A DNA stretch of 18,757 bases from Lachnospiraceae bacterium. Its GTDB lineage: Bacteria > Bacillota > Clostridia > Lachnospirales > Lachnospiraceae. The notes under the pieces are model-generated. The model ran no database searches. It was given only the letters and a program-made list of their open reading frames with translations, and was not told the DNA's origin. Shown in pieces: positions 6,949-14,079 of this stretch; within the stretch, counting starts at the first letter, position 1; each line of letters starts with the position of its first letter. Where the stretch lies: positions 1 to 18,757 of the forward strand of contig VSNE01000017.1 in assembly GCA_009774155.1 (NCBI GenBank), in the 5' to 3' direction. The position numbers and the translations under genes were made by a program.

Positions 6949-7920
6949 ATGACATCCAGATTGAAAAATGGAGTTGTCAAGTATTTCAAAGACAATATCG
7001 GTATTATCATTGCTCTGTTTGCAATGTGTATCTTTTTAGTGATTTTCCCTACCACAAGAGCCACATTCCTGACTCCGAAGAATGTGTTTAATATTCTTCG
7101 GCAGAATGCGTCCAACCTGTTTCTGGCAACCGGGATGACGATGGTTATTATCCTGGGCGGCATTGAGCTTTCCGTCGGTTCGGTCATTGCCCTTTCCGGC
7201 GTTGTGGCCGCAGGCTGCGTTGTGAACTTCGGGCTTCCGGAGGTTGTGGCATTTCTGGCGGCTGTCGGAGTCGGCGCGCTGGTCGGTATGTTCAACGGCT
7301 TTGTGATCTGCAAGACGGATATCCCGCCGTTTATCGTAACGCTGGCATCCATGAATATTACAAAGGGCATCGCCCTGGTGCTGACCGGGGGTTCCCCAAT
7401 CCGGTGCATGACGGATGCCTTTAAGTTTCCGGGCGCAGGCTATGTGGGGCCGGTTCCTACTCCGGTGATCCTGATGATTGTTGTATTTATTGTTGCAACC
7501 TTTATGGTGAACCGGACACAGCTCGGCCGGCATATTTATGCGGTGGGCGGCAATGCGCAGGCAGCGAAATTTTCCGGTATTAATGTACAGAAGGTAAAAT
7601 TTATCGTGTATACCTATACCGGAATCATGGCAGGTATTGCGGGCGTGGTAGTGGCATCCCGTCTGTATTCCGGACAGCCTACAGCCGGAGACGGCGCGGA
7701 GATGGATGCCATTGCGGCAGTTGTCGTGGGAGGCACCTCCATGAGCGGAGGCTCCGGACGCCTTGGCGGAACGCTGATTGGCGTTTTGATTATCGGTGTT
7801 TTGAACAATGGTCTGAACCTGATGGGCGTGGATTCCAACTGGCAGTATATTGTCAAGGGCTTTGTAATTCTTCTGGCAGTATATGTGGACTTTATCCGTA
7901 ATAAAAAGGCCGGAAGGTAA
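6949..7920 (+). CDS. Sugar ABC transporter permease, RbsC/MglC type
   Basis: A 323-residue integral membrane permease of the CUT2 monosaccharide family, predicted to work as a homodimer with the preceding ATPase. Hydrophobic helices run through most of the length, beginning with NIGIIIALFAMCIFLVIF (about 15-32). Family blocks include GMTMVIILGGIELSVGS near 62-80, the ATPase-coupling segment NRTQLGRHIYAVGGNAQAA and SGINVQKVK, and the C-terminal GGTSMSGGSGRLGGT with VLNNGLNLMGV. The short Lys/Arg-rich C-terminus is typical. The ATG at 6949 has a strong GAAGGAGGAG site. Only one permease gene is present, as expected for a homodimer. Confidence 0.94.
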   Translation: MTSRLKNGVVKYFKDNIGIIIALFAMCIFLVIFPTTRATFLTPKNVFNILRQNASNLFLATGMTMVIILGGIELSVGSVIALSGVVAAGCVVNFGLPEVVAFLAAVGVGALVGMFNGFVICKTDIPPFIVTLASMNITKGIALVLTGGSPIRCMTDAFKFPGAGYVGPVPTPVILMIVVFIVATFMVNRTQLGRHIYAVGGNAQAAKFSGINVQKVKFIVYTYTGIMAGIAGVVVASRLYSGQPTAGDGAEMDAIAAVVVGGTSMSGGSGRLGGTLIGVLIIGVLNNGLNLMGVDSNWQYIVKGFVILLAVYVDFIRNKKAGR

Positions 7921-7934
7921 GAAAAATAAATATA

Positions 7935-7981
7935 TGCGCAGAAAGTCTCCTGGGTCCTCGGACTGAGGGGGCTTTTGCGCA
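7935..7981 (+). other. Long hairpin abutting the SBP-2 ribosome site
   Basis: TGCGCA (7935-7940) pairs with TGCGCA (7976-7981), then AAAG (7942-7945) with CTTT (7972-7975) after a single bulged G, then TCTCCT (7946-7951) with AGGGGG (7966-7971) including two U-G wobbles. The stem ends directly before the GGAGG ribosome site at 7982-7986, with no T run after it. It may protect the transporter mRNA, tune expression of the sensing genes, or set translation of SBP-2. Confidence 0.5.
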
Positions 7982-7991
7982 GGAGGAAAAG

Positions 7992-8933
7992 ATGAAAAAG
8001 TATGCGCTGACAGTCTGTCTGTCCATCGGTATCTGGCTTCTGGCCGGATGCGGGACGGCAGTAGAGTCAAAGGACGGACATTCTCCAAGGCTGTTTGGAG
8101 CTACCTATATGACAAGGAATAATCCTTACTTCGATGTGCTCCATGAGGCCATTGAGGAGGTGGTAGAGGGGAACGGGGATATTCTGATATCCCGGGACCC
8201 ATGCCAGGATCAGGAAAAGCAGAACGCCCAGATTCAGGAGATGATTGAGGAGGGGATCGAGGTTTTGTTTTTAAATCCGGTGGATTGGGAAAAGGTAAAG
8301 CCGGCGCTGGAGGTATGCAGGGAAGCAGGGGTTGTGGTGATTGACGTTGATACGGTAGTGAAGGATACGGAATATGTAGTATCTATTGTGGAGACAGACA
8401 ACTATCTGGCCGGCGTGCTCTGCGCAGAGGAGATGATGCGGCGGATGGACAGCGCCAGAATCGTGATTATCGGGAATCCCATTCAAACCTCCATCATGAA
8501 CCGGGTGCGGGGATTTTTAGACACCATTGAGGGAAATAATAATTATGAGGTCGTATATACCGGAATCGGAGCCGGGGAGTTTGAGGTATCTGCCGAGGTT
8601 ATGACGGACTTTCTGAAGAAAAACATTGCGTTTGACGTAGTGCTGGGAGGAAATGACCCTACTGCCCTGGGAGCGCTGGCAACTCTTCAGCAGTACCGGA
8701 AGGAAGGGATTCTGATCTACGGAATCGACGGTTCTCCGGATTTTAAAACTATGCTGGAGCTTGGGTATGTGTCCGGCACCAGCGCCCAGAGTCCAAAAAC
8801 AATTGGCAAGGTGGCGGCAGAGACCGCCTATGATTATCTGAGCGGGAAAAAGGTGGAGTCCTATATCAGCATTGAGCCGTATATGATTACAAAAGAAAAC
8901 CTGAGTGACTATGAAATTAACGGATGGCAGTAA
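7992..8933 (+). CDS. Orphan sugar-binding lipoprotein (SBP-2), probable sensor partner
   Basis: A 313-residue RbsB-like lipoprotein with lipobox LLAGC (C20), paralogous to SBP-1 along the whole binding domain. Co-linear blocks include NPYF versus NPFF, LNPVDW versus VNPVDA, GGNDPTALGA (identical), YGIDGSPD versus YGVDGSPD, AQSPKTIGK versus AQSPITIGK, and a C-terminus ending NGWQ versus DGWQ. It lacks the Ala/Glu/Pro tether, so it should sit close to the membrane. It lies after the ATPase and permease and 12 bases before the histidine kinase gene, with no transport genes of its own. By analogy with the clostridial XylFII protein, which binds xylose and docks on a LytS kinase, the inferred role is presenting ligand to the neighbouring kinase. 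A second transporter-feeding protein is the alternative. Confidence 0.88.
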   Translation: MKKYALTVCLSIGIWLLAGCGTAVESKDGHSPRLFGATYMTRNNPYFDVLHEAIEEVVEGNGDILISRDPCQDQEKQNAQIQEMIEEGIEVLFLNPVDWEKVKPALEVCREAGVVVIDVDTVVKDTEYVVSIVETDNYLAGVLCAEEMMRRMDSARIVIIGNPIQTSIMNRVRGFLDTIEGNNNYEVVYTGIGAGEFEVSAEVMTDFLKKNIAFDVVLGGNDPTALGALATLQQYRKEGILIYGIDGSPDFKTMLELGYVSGTSAQSPKTIGKVAAETAYDYLSGKKVESYISIEPYMITKENLSDYEINGWQ

Positions 8934-8945
8934 CGGGAGGGGAAT

Positions 8946-10256
8946 ATGAACGACAGGAAAGACCGTTATGTGACATTATTCCAGGGCGCCATGCTTGCGC
9001 TGAATTTTGCGGCAGTTACCCTGATTTGCGTGTTTATATATGTGACGACCGGACGGATTCTGGATCATTATCATGCGAGAGCCTTTCTGGATGAGGTGGT
9101 CACAATCCCGGAAAATCCTCAGACTAACCTGATTATCTGCATGGCCTTGATGGGAACGCTGGTTGCGACCTTTACCGTGCGGCAGTTCAGAAAAGAGCTG
9201 CAGAATAAATGGGTGGTTATTACTTTGATTCTGGATATGCTCATATGCAGCGCCGCTATTTACCAGCTTGACTTTAACTATAACGGGCTTCTGCTTCTGG
9301 TGTTTGCCAATGTGATTGCCTATGTAAAGGACGGAAAGGTGAAGCTGCTTTTCGTGGTTCTGGCAATTATCGGATACCTGGTGGCGGACTACGAGCTTTT
9401 ATCCATCTATATGCCGCTTTATAATATTGATGATTATATACGATATTACTCCTTTAATACCCAGCAGTATTTGTTCAGCATCTATAATATTATGCTGTCT
9501 TTGAATATTATCCTGTTTATTGTATACTGCGTATATGTGATCAATGCCCAGAGAGGTACGATTGAGGAGGTAAATCTTCTGTACCACGAGCTTCAGACCG
9601 CCAATGAACAGCTGAAGGAATATGCGGATATGTCGGAGAGAATGGCGCAGACAAGGGAACGGAACCGGCTTGCCAGAGAGATTCATGATACTCTGGGGCA
9701 TACTCTGACAGGAATTGCCACCGGCCTGGATGCGTGTCTGACTTTAATAGACGCTTCTCCGGAGCAGACGAAGAAGCAGCTTTTACTTCTCTCAAAGGTC
9801 AGCCGGGAGGGAATCAGGGATATCAGGCGTTCGGTCAATGAGCTTCGGCCGGATTCTCTGGAACGGCTGAGCCTGGAGGTGGCAATCCGCAAAATGGTGA
9901 CGGATATGAGTCAGGTGTCGGACGTTCAGATTTATTTTGAGACAGACGAGAAACACCTGAAATTTGACGAGGATGAGGAGAATGCCATCTACCGTGTGAT
10001 TCAGGAAAGCATTACCAACGCGGTCCGGCATGGGAAGGCGGAAAAGATCTGGATTACACTGAAAAAGATAGACGGGGAGATTCTTTTGATTATCAAAGAC
10101 AACGGTATTGGATGCGATGAGATAAAAAGCGGCTTTGGAACGAAACATATCAAGGAGCGGATTGAGATGCTCAGAGGAACAGTTACGTTTGCCGGGCAGC
10201 ATGGCTTTACCGTAACTGCGCGTATACCAATCAGATGGGGTGAGATGTATGATTAA
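8946..10256 (+). CDS. Membrane histidine kinase, HisKA_3 (NarL/DesK/LiaS class)
   Basis: A 436-residue sensor kinase. About six hydrophobic helices (near 13-36, 61-79, 90-107, 113-127, 132-148, 176-199) leave only short outside loops of about 25 residues. A coiled-coil-like linker (about 204-240) leads to the dimerisation/phosphoacceptor helix RLAREIHDTLGHTLTGIATG with H247. The ATPase domain has the N box QESITNAVRHG (about 353-363), the DNGIG box (385-389) and the GFGTKHIKER block. There is no PAS, HAMP or large extracellular domain, so an outside ligand would need a partner protein; SBP-2 is encoded immediately upstream and the regulator overlaps the 3' end. The ATG at 8946 follows GGGAGGGG. 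Class assignment is firm; the signal is inferred. Confidence 0.92.
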   Translation: MNDRKDRYVTLFQGAMLALNFAAVTLICVFIYVTTGRILDHYHARAFLDEVVTIPENPQTNLIICMALMGTLVATFTVRQFRKELQNKWVVITLILDMLICSAAIYQLDFNYNGLLLLVFANVIAYVKDGKVKLLFVVLAIIGYLVADYELLSIYMPLYNIDDYIRYYSFNTQQYLFSIYNIMLSLNIILFIVYCVYVINAQRGTIEEVNLLYHELQTANEQLKEYADMSERMAQTRERNRLAREIHDTLGHTLTGIATGLDACLTLIDASPEQTKKQLLLLSKVSREGIRDIRRSVNELRPDSLERLSLEVAIRKMVTDMSQVSDVQIYFETDEKHLKFDEDEENAIYRVIQESITNAVRHGKAEKIWITLKKIDGEILLIIKDNGIGCDEIKSGFGTKHIKERIEMLRGTVTFAGQHGFTVTARIPIRWGEMYD

Positions 10257-10920
10257 AGTGTTGATTGCAGATGATCAGGAGCTGATCCGGCAGAGTCTTC
10301 AGATTGTGCTGAACAGCAAAGAGGGGATCGAAGTCAGTGATGTGGCAGCGGACGGGCAGCAGGTGATTCAGTGCATCCGGAAGCAGAAACCGGATGTGGT
10401 TCTGATGGATATCCGGATGCCGAAGATGGACGGAGTACAGTGTACGAAGATTATTAAGGAAAATTATCCGCAGATTAAGATTATTATACTGACGACCTTC
10501 GATGATGATGAATATGTGTACAATGCGCTGAAATTCGGAGCAAGCGGCTATCTGCTGAAGGGCGTTTCGATGGATGAGCTGGAGAACGCGGTCAAAACCG
10601 TATACAGCGGACGGGCTATGATTAATCCGGATATCGCCACAAAGGTACTCCGGCTTTTTTCCAGGATGGCCCAGGCGGATTATACCATTCCGGTGGGAAA
10701 TAAAGGCGTGGAAGAGCTGACAAAGACAGAATGGAAGATTATTGCCCAGGTGGAAACAGGAGCGGCAAATAAGGAAATCGCAGAAACCTTAAGGCTTTCC
10801 GACGGTCCCGGACGGAATTATCTGACCACGATTCTGAATAAACTGGATCTGAGAGACCGTACCCAGCTGGCCATTTGGGCCGTTCAGACGAATGCGTCCA
10901 AGCATGTGAGGGATGAGTGA
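10249..10920 (+). CDS. NarL/LuxR-type response regulator
   Basis: A 223-residue DNA-binding regulator, partner of the preceding kinase, whose 3' end it overlaps by 8 bases. The receiver domain shows the acidic pocket D8-D9, phosphoacceptor D54 (VLMDIRMPKMDG), the switch Thr in LTTF (82-83) and K104 (YLLKG). The C-terminal helix-turn-helix spans about 155-212 (ELTKTEWKII, NKEIAETLRLS, ILNKLDLRDRTQLAIW). The recognition-helix entry reads SDGPGRNYL where the family normally has SEGTVKNH/SEGTVRNY, so Pro-Gly replaces Thr-Val. The ATG at 10249 follows GGGGTGAG; an upstream GTG at 10240 is less likely. It probably controls the SBP-1 promoter and perhaps its own operon. Confidence 0.93.
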   Translation: MIKVLIADDQELIRQSLQIVLNSKEGIEVSDVAADGQQVIQCIRKQKPDVVLMDIRMPKMDGVQCTKIIKENYPQIKIIILTTFDDDEYVYNALKFGASGYLLKGVSMDELENAVKTVYSGRAMINPDIATKVLRLFSRMAQADYTIPVGNKGVEELTKTEWKIIAQVETGAANKEIAETLRLSDGPGRNYLTTILNKLDLRDRTQLAIWAVQTNASKHVRDE

Positions 10921-10922
10921 GA

Positions 10923-12239
10923 ATGAGGCCTTTATATAAGAAAATGCTGGCAGGGGCAGCCGTTTTTCTTCTGCTGGCCGGGGTCCTTCTGCCGGAACTA
11001 AGGATTCGGAAAAAAGAGGTGGTTTTGGAATTCGGAATGTTTACCGGAAGCAATTGGGATGTGGCGAATGCCAACAGCTTTATTATCATTGACGAGGCGA
11101 TTGAGCGTTTTGAGAAAGAGCATCCGGGAGTACGGATTCATTATTACAGCGGAGTGAGGAAGGCGGATTATTCTGAATGGTTTTCCAGAAAGCTTCTGGC
11201 GGGGAAGGAGCCGGATGTTTTTATGGTGCTGGGAACAGATTTTAATCAGTTCTCCTCCCTGGGAGTCATGAAGAATCTGGACGAGCTGATGGCGCAGGAC
11301 CCGGATTTTGATAAGGAAAAATATTTTTCCAGCGCATTCAGAACCGGACAGTACGGAGGAGTTCAGTATGCCCTGCCTTATGAGACCGTGCCGACTCTGA
11401 TGTTCGTAAACAAGACGCTGCTGACCAAGGAAGGAATCGAGATGCCGGATCAGGACTGGACCTGGGAAAAAATGTATGATATTTGTCAGAGAGTGACAAA
11501 GGATGTGGACGGAGACGGCATATTGGATCAATTCGGAATCTATAATTACGACTGGATGGATGCGGTCTGCTCCAACGGAGGAGAGGTTTTCCAGGCAGAC
11601 GGCTCGGAATGCTATTTTACCGATGACAGGATTGTGGAGTCGGTGAAATATATCCGGCAGCTAAATGAACTGTATCAGGGGCAGAAGGTGGTGCGGGAGG
11701 ACTTTAACGGAGGAAATGTGGCTTTTATGCCTCTGACCTTTGCGGAGTACCGGACATATAAGACCTATCCTTATAAAATTAAGCGATATGCAAATTTCCG
11801 GTGGGACTGCATTACAATGCCTTCAGGAAGCCAGGGAGAGAACCTGTCCCAGGTGGATACGCTTCTGATGGGAATCAGCGCCAGCACGAAGGAGGAAGAG
11901 CTGGCATGGGAGTTTTTAAAGCTTCTTACCTATGACGAAGCCATTCAGACCGAGATATTCCGGTATTCCCAGGGGGCGTCGGTCTTAAAAGCCGTAACTC
12001 AGTCCCGTGAGGTGGAGAGCATTGTGCAGGAGGATATGGAAGAGGGAGACACGGTGATCAGCGGAAATCTGCTGGGGAGAGTTATTGAGGAAGGGCAGAT
12101 AGAGCCGCAGTTTAAGAAATATGAACAGGCGAAGGCGCTGTCAGATAATGAGATCAGCAAAATTATGGAGAATGACAAGACTGTGGACAGTAGTCTGAAG
12201 ATTCTGCAAAGAGAGATCAACAGCTATCTTCAGCAGTAA
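10923..12239 (+). CDS. Orphan family-1 extracellular solute-binding protein
   Basis: A 438-residue maltose-binding-type (UgpB/MalE-like) solute-binding protein. An N-terminal hydrophobic segment (about 8-24) follows basic residues, but there is no lipobox cysteine, so it may be an uncleaved membrane anchor or a secreted form rather than the usual lipoprotein. The mature part has the family pattern: AIERFEKEHPGVRIHY, EPDVFMVLG, YALPYETVPTLMFVNKTLL and WTWEKMYDICQRVT, then an EF-hand-like DVDGDGILD (194-202), a motif often seen in such proteins. No permease genes accompany it. It begins as the regulator gene ends; a GTG at 10917 would overlap by four bases, but the ATG at 10923 is better spaced from GAGGGA. 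It may be a second ligand sensor or feed a transporter encoded elsewhere. Confidence 0.85.
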   Translation: MRPLYKKMLAGAAVFLLLAGVLLPELRIRKKEVVLEFGMFTGSNWDVANANSFIIIDEAIERFEKEHPGVRIHYYSGVRKADYSEWFSRKLLAGKEPDVFMVLGTDFNQFSSLGVMKNLDELMAQDPDFDKEKYFSSAFRTGQYGGVQYALPYETVPTLMFVNKTLLTKEGIEMPDQDWTWEKMYDICQRVTKDVDGDGILDQFGIYNYDWMDAVCSNGGEVFQADGSECYFTDDRIVESVKYIRQLNELYQGQKVVREDFNGGNVAFMPLTFAEYRTYKTYPYKIKRYANFRWDCITMPSGSQGENLSQVDTLLMGISASTKEEELAWEFLKLLTYDEAIQTEIFRYSQGASVLKAVTQSREVESIVQEDMEEGDTVISGNLLGRVIEEGQIEPQFKKYEQAKALSDNEISKIMENDKTVDSSLKILQREINSYLQQ

Positions 12240-12258
12240 TATTTTAGCAATATTTAAC

Positions 12259-12287
12259 TTTAAAAACGAAAGGCGCTGTACTATAAT
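12259..12287 (+). promoter_or_regulatory. Possible promoter of the AI-2E-family gene
   Basis: A perfect TATAAT at 12282-12287 lies 17 bases after a weak TTTAAA at 12259-12264. No terminator hairpin was seen between the preceding solute-binding protein gene and this site, so read-through from the sugar locus is also possible. Confidence 0.4.
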
Positions 12288-12355
12288 AAGTATAGATTCC
12301 GGTCATCAGGCAATAATAGGATTGGAAAATTTTTACAAAAGGACGAGATGGAACT

Positions 12356-13579
12356 ATGAAAGAAAACTGGAAGGATTACTATCATAAAGGGTTGGCGGCA
12401 TTTCTGACGATTGCCATGTGTATTTTGTTCTTTTTTGTAGTTTTCCGGTTTAAAGAGCTGAGATTTTATATCGGTATTCTTTTTGGGATTCTGAGGCCGT
12501 TTGCATTCGGAGCAGTGATTGCCTATCTGCTGACCCCTGTCAGCAACTGGTTTGAGCGTCATATGGAAGAGACGGCGAAGCTTTATAAGATGCCGGAGGA
12601 AAAGGCAAAGCGATATAAAAGGCTGTTTGCGGGCTTAAGCATTCTGGTCAGCCTGCTTTTGTTCTGTCTGGTTATCTATACGCTGATTGCCATGGTGGTT
12701 CCGCAGGTGATCAGCAGTATTCTGATTCTGGTAGATGCAATGCCGGAATATATACAGACCATCAGTCTCTGGATTGAGGAGCTGGTGGCAGATAACCCGG
12801 TTCTTTTGAATTATGTGGAGCAATATTCGGAGGACATTATGATCAGCGCCCAGGACTTTGCAAAGACGAACCTCCTGCCGAATATCAATAATATCATCAG
12901 CGGGGTATCCACCAGCCTATGGACGCTCATAAAGGTGGCAAAGGATCTGATTCTCGGGCTGATTGTGGCTGTCTATCTGATGAACAACCGCAAAATGTTC
13001 TGCTATCAGGCCAAAATGGTTATCTATGCCGTATTTCCGGTAAAAAAGGATCTGAGTCCGGAGAAGGAACAGATTGCCGAATGGATCATCCGGGAGGCGC
13101 ATATTATCAATACCTATCTGGGAGGATTTATAAAAGGAAAGCTTCTGGATTCTCTGATCATCGGCCTGATCTGTATGGGCTTTACCAGCATTACGGAGAT
13201 GCCCTATGCAGCGTTGGTCAGCGTAGTGATCGGCGTGACGAACATCATTCCGTTTTTCGGACCGTTTATCGGGGCGATTCCCACTGCCATACTGATTTTG
13301 ATGGTCAGTCCGATTCAATGTGTTTATTTTATTATCTTTGTCCTGGTGCTGCAGCAGTTTGACGGCAATATTCTGGGGCCGAAGATTCTTGGAAATACGA
13401 CCAATCTGAACAGCTTTTGGGTGCTGTTCGCAATTCTTCTGTTCGGCGGCCTTTTTGGAGTGGTCGGAATGGTTATGGGGGTGCCCGTGTTTGCATTTTT
13501 CTATCAGTTAGTGCGGGAATGGGTGCACGATCGGCTGAAGAAACAGAGAATAAAAGAAACAGAACCGGAGGAAGAATAG
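12356..13579 (+). CDS. AI-2E family transporter (UPF0118, PF01594)
   Basis: A 407-residue polytopic membrane protein of the family that includes E. coli TqsA and various export or ion-antiport proteins. Hydrophobic helices occur near 14-32, 38-60 and 92-118, then a soluble, partly amphipathic region (about 120-180) and a cluster of further helices to residue 385. The conserved NIIPFFGPFIGAIPTAIL block and the GNILGPKILG motif identify the family. The C-terminus is a charged tail (LKKQRIKETEPEEE). The ATG at 12356 has AAAGGAC about 11 bases upstream; an ATG at 12348 opens only a three-codon frame. The substrate is unknown, and quorum-signal transport should not be assumed from the family name. 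Confidence 0.9.
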   Translation: MKENWKDYYHKGLAAFLTIAMCILFFFVVFRFKELRFYIGILFGILRPFAFGAVIAYLLTPVSNWFERHMEETAKLYKMPEEKAKRYKRLFAGLSILVSLLLFCLVIYTLIAMVVPQVISSILILVDAMPEYIQTISLWIEELVADNPVLLNYVEQYSEDIMISAQDFAKTNLLPNINNIISGVSTSLWTLIKVAKDLILGLIVAVYLMNNRKMFCYQAKMVIYAVFPVKKDLSPEKEQIAEWIIREAHIINTYLGGFIKGKLLDSLIIGLICMGFTSITEMPYAALVSVVIGVTNIIPFFGPFIGAIPTAILILMVSPIQCVYFIIFVLVLQQFDGNILGPKILGNTTNLNSFWVLFAILLFGGLFGVVGMVMGVPVFAFFYQLVREWVHDRLKKQRIKETEPEEE

Positions 13580-13593
13580 AAGATGACCTTCTG

Positions 13594-13639
13594 CCGGCGC
13601 GGCAGTCTTACACCGCCGCGCCGGAATAAATTTTATTCC
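13594..13639 (+). terminator. Strong terminator after the AI-2E-family gene
   Basis: CCGGCGCGGC (13594-13603) pairs perfectly with GCCGCGCCGG (13615-13624) around an 11-base loop, followed by an A/T-rich run with TTTTATT. A second small palindrome, GGAATAAA (13623-13630) with TTTATTCC (13632-13639), overlaps the tail. It separates this gene from the convergent pyrBI genes and could partly stop both directions. Confidence 0.75.
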
Positions 13640-13644
13640 TTATT

Positions 13645-14079
13645 TTATTTCTTTTTTCTTCTGTATTTTTCCTCACAATATTTACAGCGGTAAATCTCCT
13701 TGACGGGGTCCGTCAGAACGAAGATGTGATCCAGCTCCTGTTCAATGGACGTGATACAGCGGGGATTTCTGCATTTCGCAACATTTTTGATTTCCTTTGG
13801 CAGAGAGAGCCGCTTCTTTTCAACAATACAGTCATTCTGGATGATATTGACCGTGATCTTATGGTCGATAAAGCCCAGGACATCCAGATCAATCTGATCA
13901 ATCGGACATTCGATCTTGATAATATCCTTTTTTCCCATCTTATTGCTGCGGGCATTTTTGATGATGGCCACACAGCCGTCAAATTTATCCAGACTCAGAT
14001 ACTGGTAAATTTCCATGCTTCTTCCGGCCTCGATATGATCCAGCACAAAGCCTTCCTGAAGTCCGCCGATATTTAACAT
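13645..14079 (-). CDS. pyrI: Aspartate carbamoyltransferase regulatory chain PyrI
   Basis: A 144-residue regulatory subunit that binds nucleotide effectors and holds catalytic trimers together in aspartate transcarbamoylase, the first committed step of pyrimidine synthesis. The N-terminal effector domain carries GRSMEIYQYL and the Lys-rich KNARSNKMGKKDIIKIE. The C-terminal zinc domain has the four expected cysteines, C103 and C108 (KCRNPRCIT) with C132 and C135 (YRCKYCEEKYR). Length is close to E. coli PyrI (153). Its start overlaps the end of pyrB by 7 bases (ATGTTAA), and a GGAGGTG ribosome site lies inside the pyrB 3' end, indicating coupled translation that would balance subunit amounts. 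Confidence 0.95.
   Translation of the reverse strand: MLNIGGLQEGFVLDHIEAGRSMEIYQYLSLDKFDGCVAIIKNARSNKMGKKDIIKIECPIDQIDLDVLGFIDHKITVNIIQNDCIVEKKRLSLPKEIKNVAKCRNPRCITSIEQELDHIFVLTDPVKEIYRCKYCEEKYRRKKK

Noticed and set aside
7036..8088. Antisense open frame (350 codons) opposite the permease and SBP-2 start
   Set aside because: It spans two real genes and the hairpin between them, and its His/Arg/Asn-rich product is typical of a reverse-strand shadow.
4085..8933. The kinase, SBP-1 and SBP-2 all end in Gly-Trp-Gln
   Set aside because: The two binding proteins are paralogues, which explains theirs; the PfkB match of three residues is most simply chance.
11502..11528. EF-hand-like DVDGDGILD in the family-1 binding protein as a dockerin or calcium sensor
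   Set aside because: Single motifs of this kind are common inside family-1 binding proteins and no second repeat of a dockerin is present.
12919..13362. Alternative-frame open frame (147 codons) inside the AI-2E-family gene
   Set aside because: The main frame carries the conserved family motifs throughout; the alternative product has no recognisable domain.
12356..13579. Quorum-sensing (AI-2) export role for the AI-2E-family gene
   Set aside because: The family is functionally diverse and no luxS or lsr-type gene is in the window, so only the family name is given.
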